14,444 nt of DNA from DASZMX01 sp035551475 (GTDB taxonomy: Bacteria; Verrucomicrobiota; Verrucomicrobiia; Limisphaerales; Palsa-1400). Shown in pieces: positions 14,134 to 14,444 of the stretch. The stretch is taken from assembly GCA_035551475.1 (NCBI GenBank), contig DASZMX010000049.1, positions 1-14,444 of the forward strand, in the 5' to 3' direction. A program made the position numbers and the translations under genes. The notes beneath the pieces were generated by a model that saw nothing but the letters and a program-made list of their open reading frames with translations, ran no database searches and had not been told where the DNA came from. Numbering within the stretch: the first letter of the stretch is position 1; each line of letters opens with the position of its first letter.

Positions 14134-14137
14134 GGCC

Positions 14138-14407
14138 TTATTGCGCCATTTGCGGCATTTTCGTGATCATGGCCGTCGCGTATTCCATCAGCGTGCGCAG
14201 GATCCAGGGTGTCAAGAGAACGAGCAGCGAGACGATCGCCAGGACTTTGGGCACGAAGGTGAGCGTCTGTTCCTGGATGGATGTAACCGATTGAAAAAGA
14301 CTGATCGCCAAGCCAATGGTCATGGCGGTGAGCAGAATGGGCGTCGCCAGCGTCACCGCCTGGGACATCAACAATTTCAATAAATCGGTGGCGACTTCGG
14401 GATTCAT
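14138..14407 (-). CDS. fliQ: Flagellar export protein FliQ
   Basis: FliQ is the small two-helix subunit of the export pore, wrapped around FliP/FliR in the inner membrane. The 89-aa length is exactly the family norm. Two hydrophobic hairpin helices (about 16-41 and 51-77) flank the conserved loop SVTSIQEQTLTFVPK (40-54), which carries the characteristic TxxQExTLxFxPK pattern. The ATG at 14407 is one base after the TGA of fliP, and its own stop is 4 nt from fliR. Identification rests on motif, size and position between fliP and fliR. Confidence 0.97.
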   Translation of the reverse strand: MNPEVATDLLKLLMSQAVTLATPILLTAMTIGLAISLFQSVTSIQEQTLTFVPKVLAIVSLLVLLTPWILRTLMEYATAMITKMPQMAQ

Positions 14408-14408
14408 A

Positions 14409-14444
14409 TCAAGTGGCGAAACTTTGGATGATGGAGCTGACGAT
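14409..14444 (-). CDS. fliP: FliP C-terminus (partial, cut by window edge)
   Basis: The last eleven codons before a TGA at 14411-14409 read IVSSIIQSFAT. FliP proteins end in a similar V-x-S-L-x-Q-S-F tail, and the position directly before fliQ is the canonical one. Only the end is visible; the rest of the export-pore subunit lies beyond the window. Confidence 0.82.
   Translation of the reverse strand: MVSSIIQSFAT

Noticed and set aside
1..14444. CRISPR arrays, tRNA/rRNA genes, insertion sequences, phage or attachment sites
   Set aside because: None seen: no spaced repeat array, no cloverleaf in the gaps, and no transposase or integrase motif in any frame.

Overview
The window is GC-rich and almost fully coding, and every credible gene is on the minus strand. 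Gene order is therefore described from the right edge (14444) to the left edge (1). It looks like chromosomal core sequence of a flagellated Gram-negative-type bacterium. Protein flavour and gene company (a double AsnC-domain protein of the siroheme-decarboxylase type, a LeuB with an unusual coenzyme loop, a Uma2 nuclease, a DUF5989/carbamoyltransferase pair) suggest Verrucomicrobiota or a neighbour in the PVC group. That placement is inference, because no rRNA or other strong marker is present.

Region 1 (14444-9157) is the flagellar type III export gate operon: the last codons of fliP, then fliQ, fliR, flhB, flhA and flhF. Neighbouring genes overlap by 1-4 nt or are 1-4 nt apart (stop/start overlaps between fliR/flhB, flhB/flhA and flhA/flhF), so they are almost certainly co-transcribed and translationally coupled. 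FliP/Q/R form the export pore, FlhB is the substrate-specificity switch with an intact NPTH self-cleavage site, and FlhA is the export motor platform. FlhF would be the SRP-type GTPase that places the flagellum, but here its G2/G3 elements are strongly degenerate. No flhG/fleN or fliA follows it.

Region 2 (9156-8953) is a 204-nt relatively AT-rich gap with a possible minus-strand promoter and an 8-bp direct repeat. It separates the flagellar operon from the next gene string.

Region 3 (8952-2197) runs Uma2-family nuclease, CPBP membrane protease, an unrecognised protein with a VOC-like C-terminal half, isoleucyl-tRNA synthetase (ileS), and a two-domain AsnC/Lrp-like protein related to siroheme decarboxylases. 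The last overlaps ileS by 4 nt. A GC-rich hairpin spans the end of the CPBP gene.

Region 4 (2196-1) begins with a compact leader holding an intrinsic-terminator hairpin that is itself covered by a 13-codon mini-ORF ending in the leuB start codon. Then come leuB (3-isopropylmalate dehydrogenase family), a hairpin with an alternating AT loop, a 50-residue DUF5989 membrane protein, and the N-terminal 258 residues of a NodU/CmcH-type carbamoyltransferase cut by the window edge.

There is no tRNA, rRNA, CRISPR array, insertion sequence or phage gene. The items most worth a second look are the leuB leader, the degenerate FlhF, the AsnC/siroheme-decarboxylase-like protein between ileS and leuB, the LeuB coenzyme loop, the DUF5989-carbamoyltransferase pair and the unassigned protein upstream of ileS.
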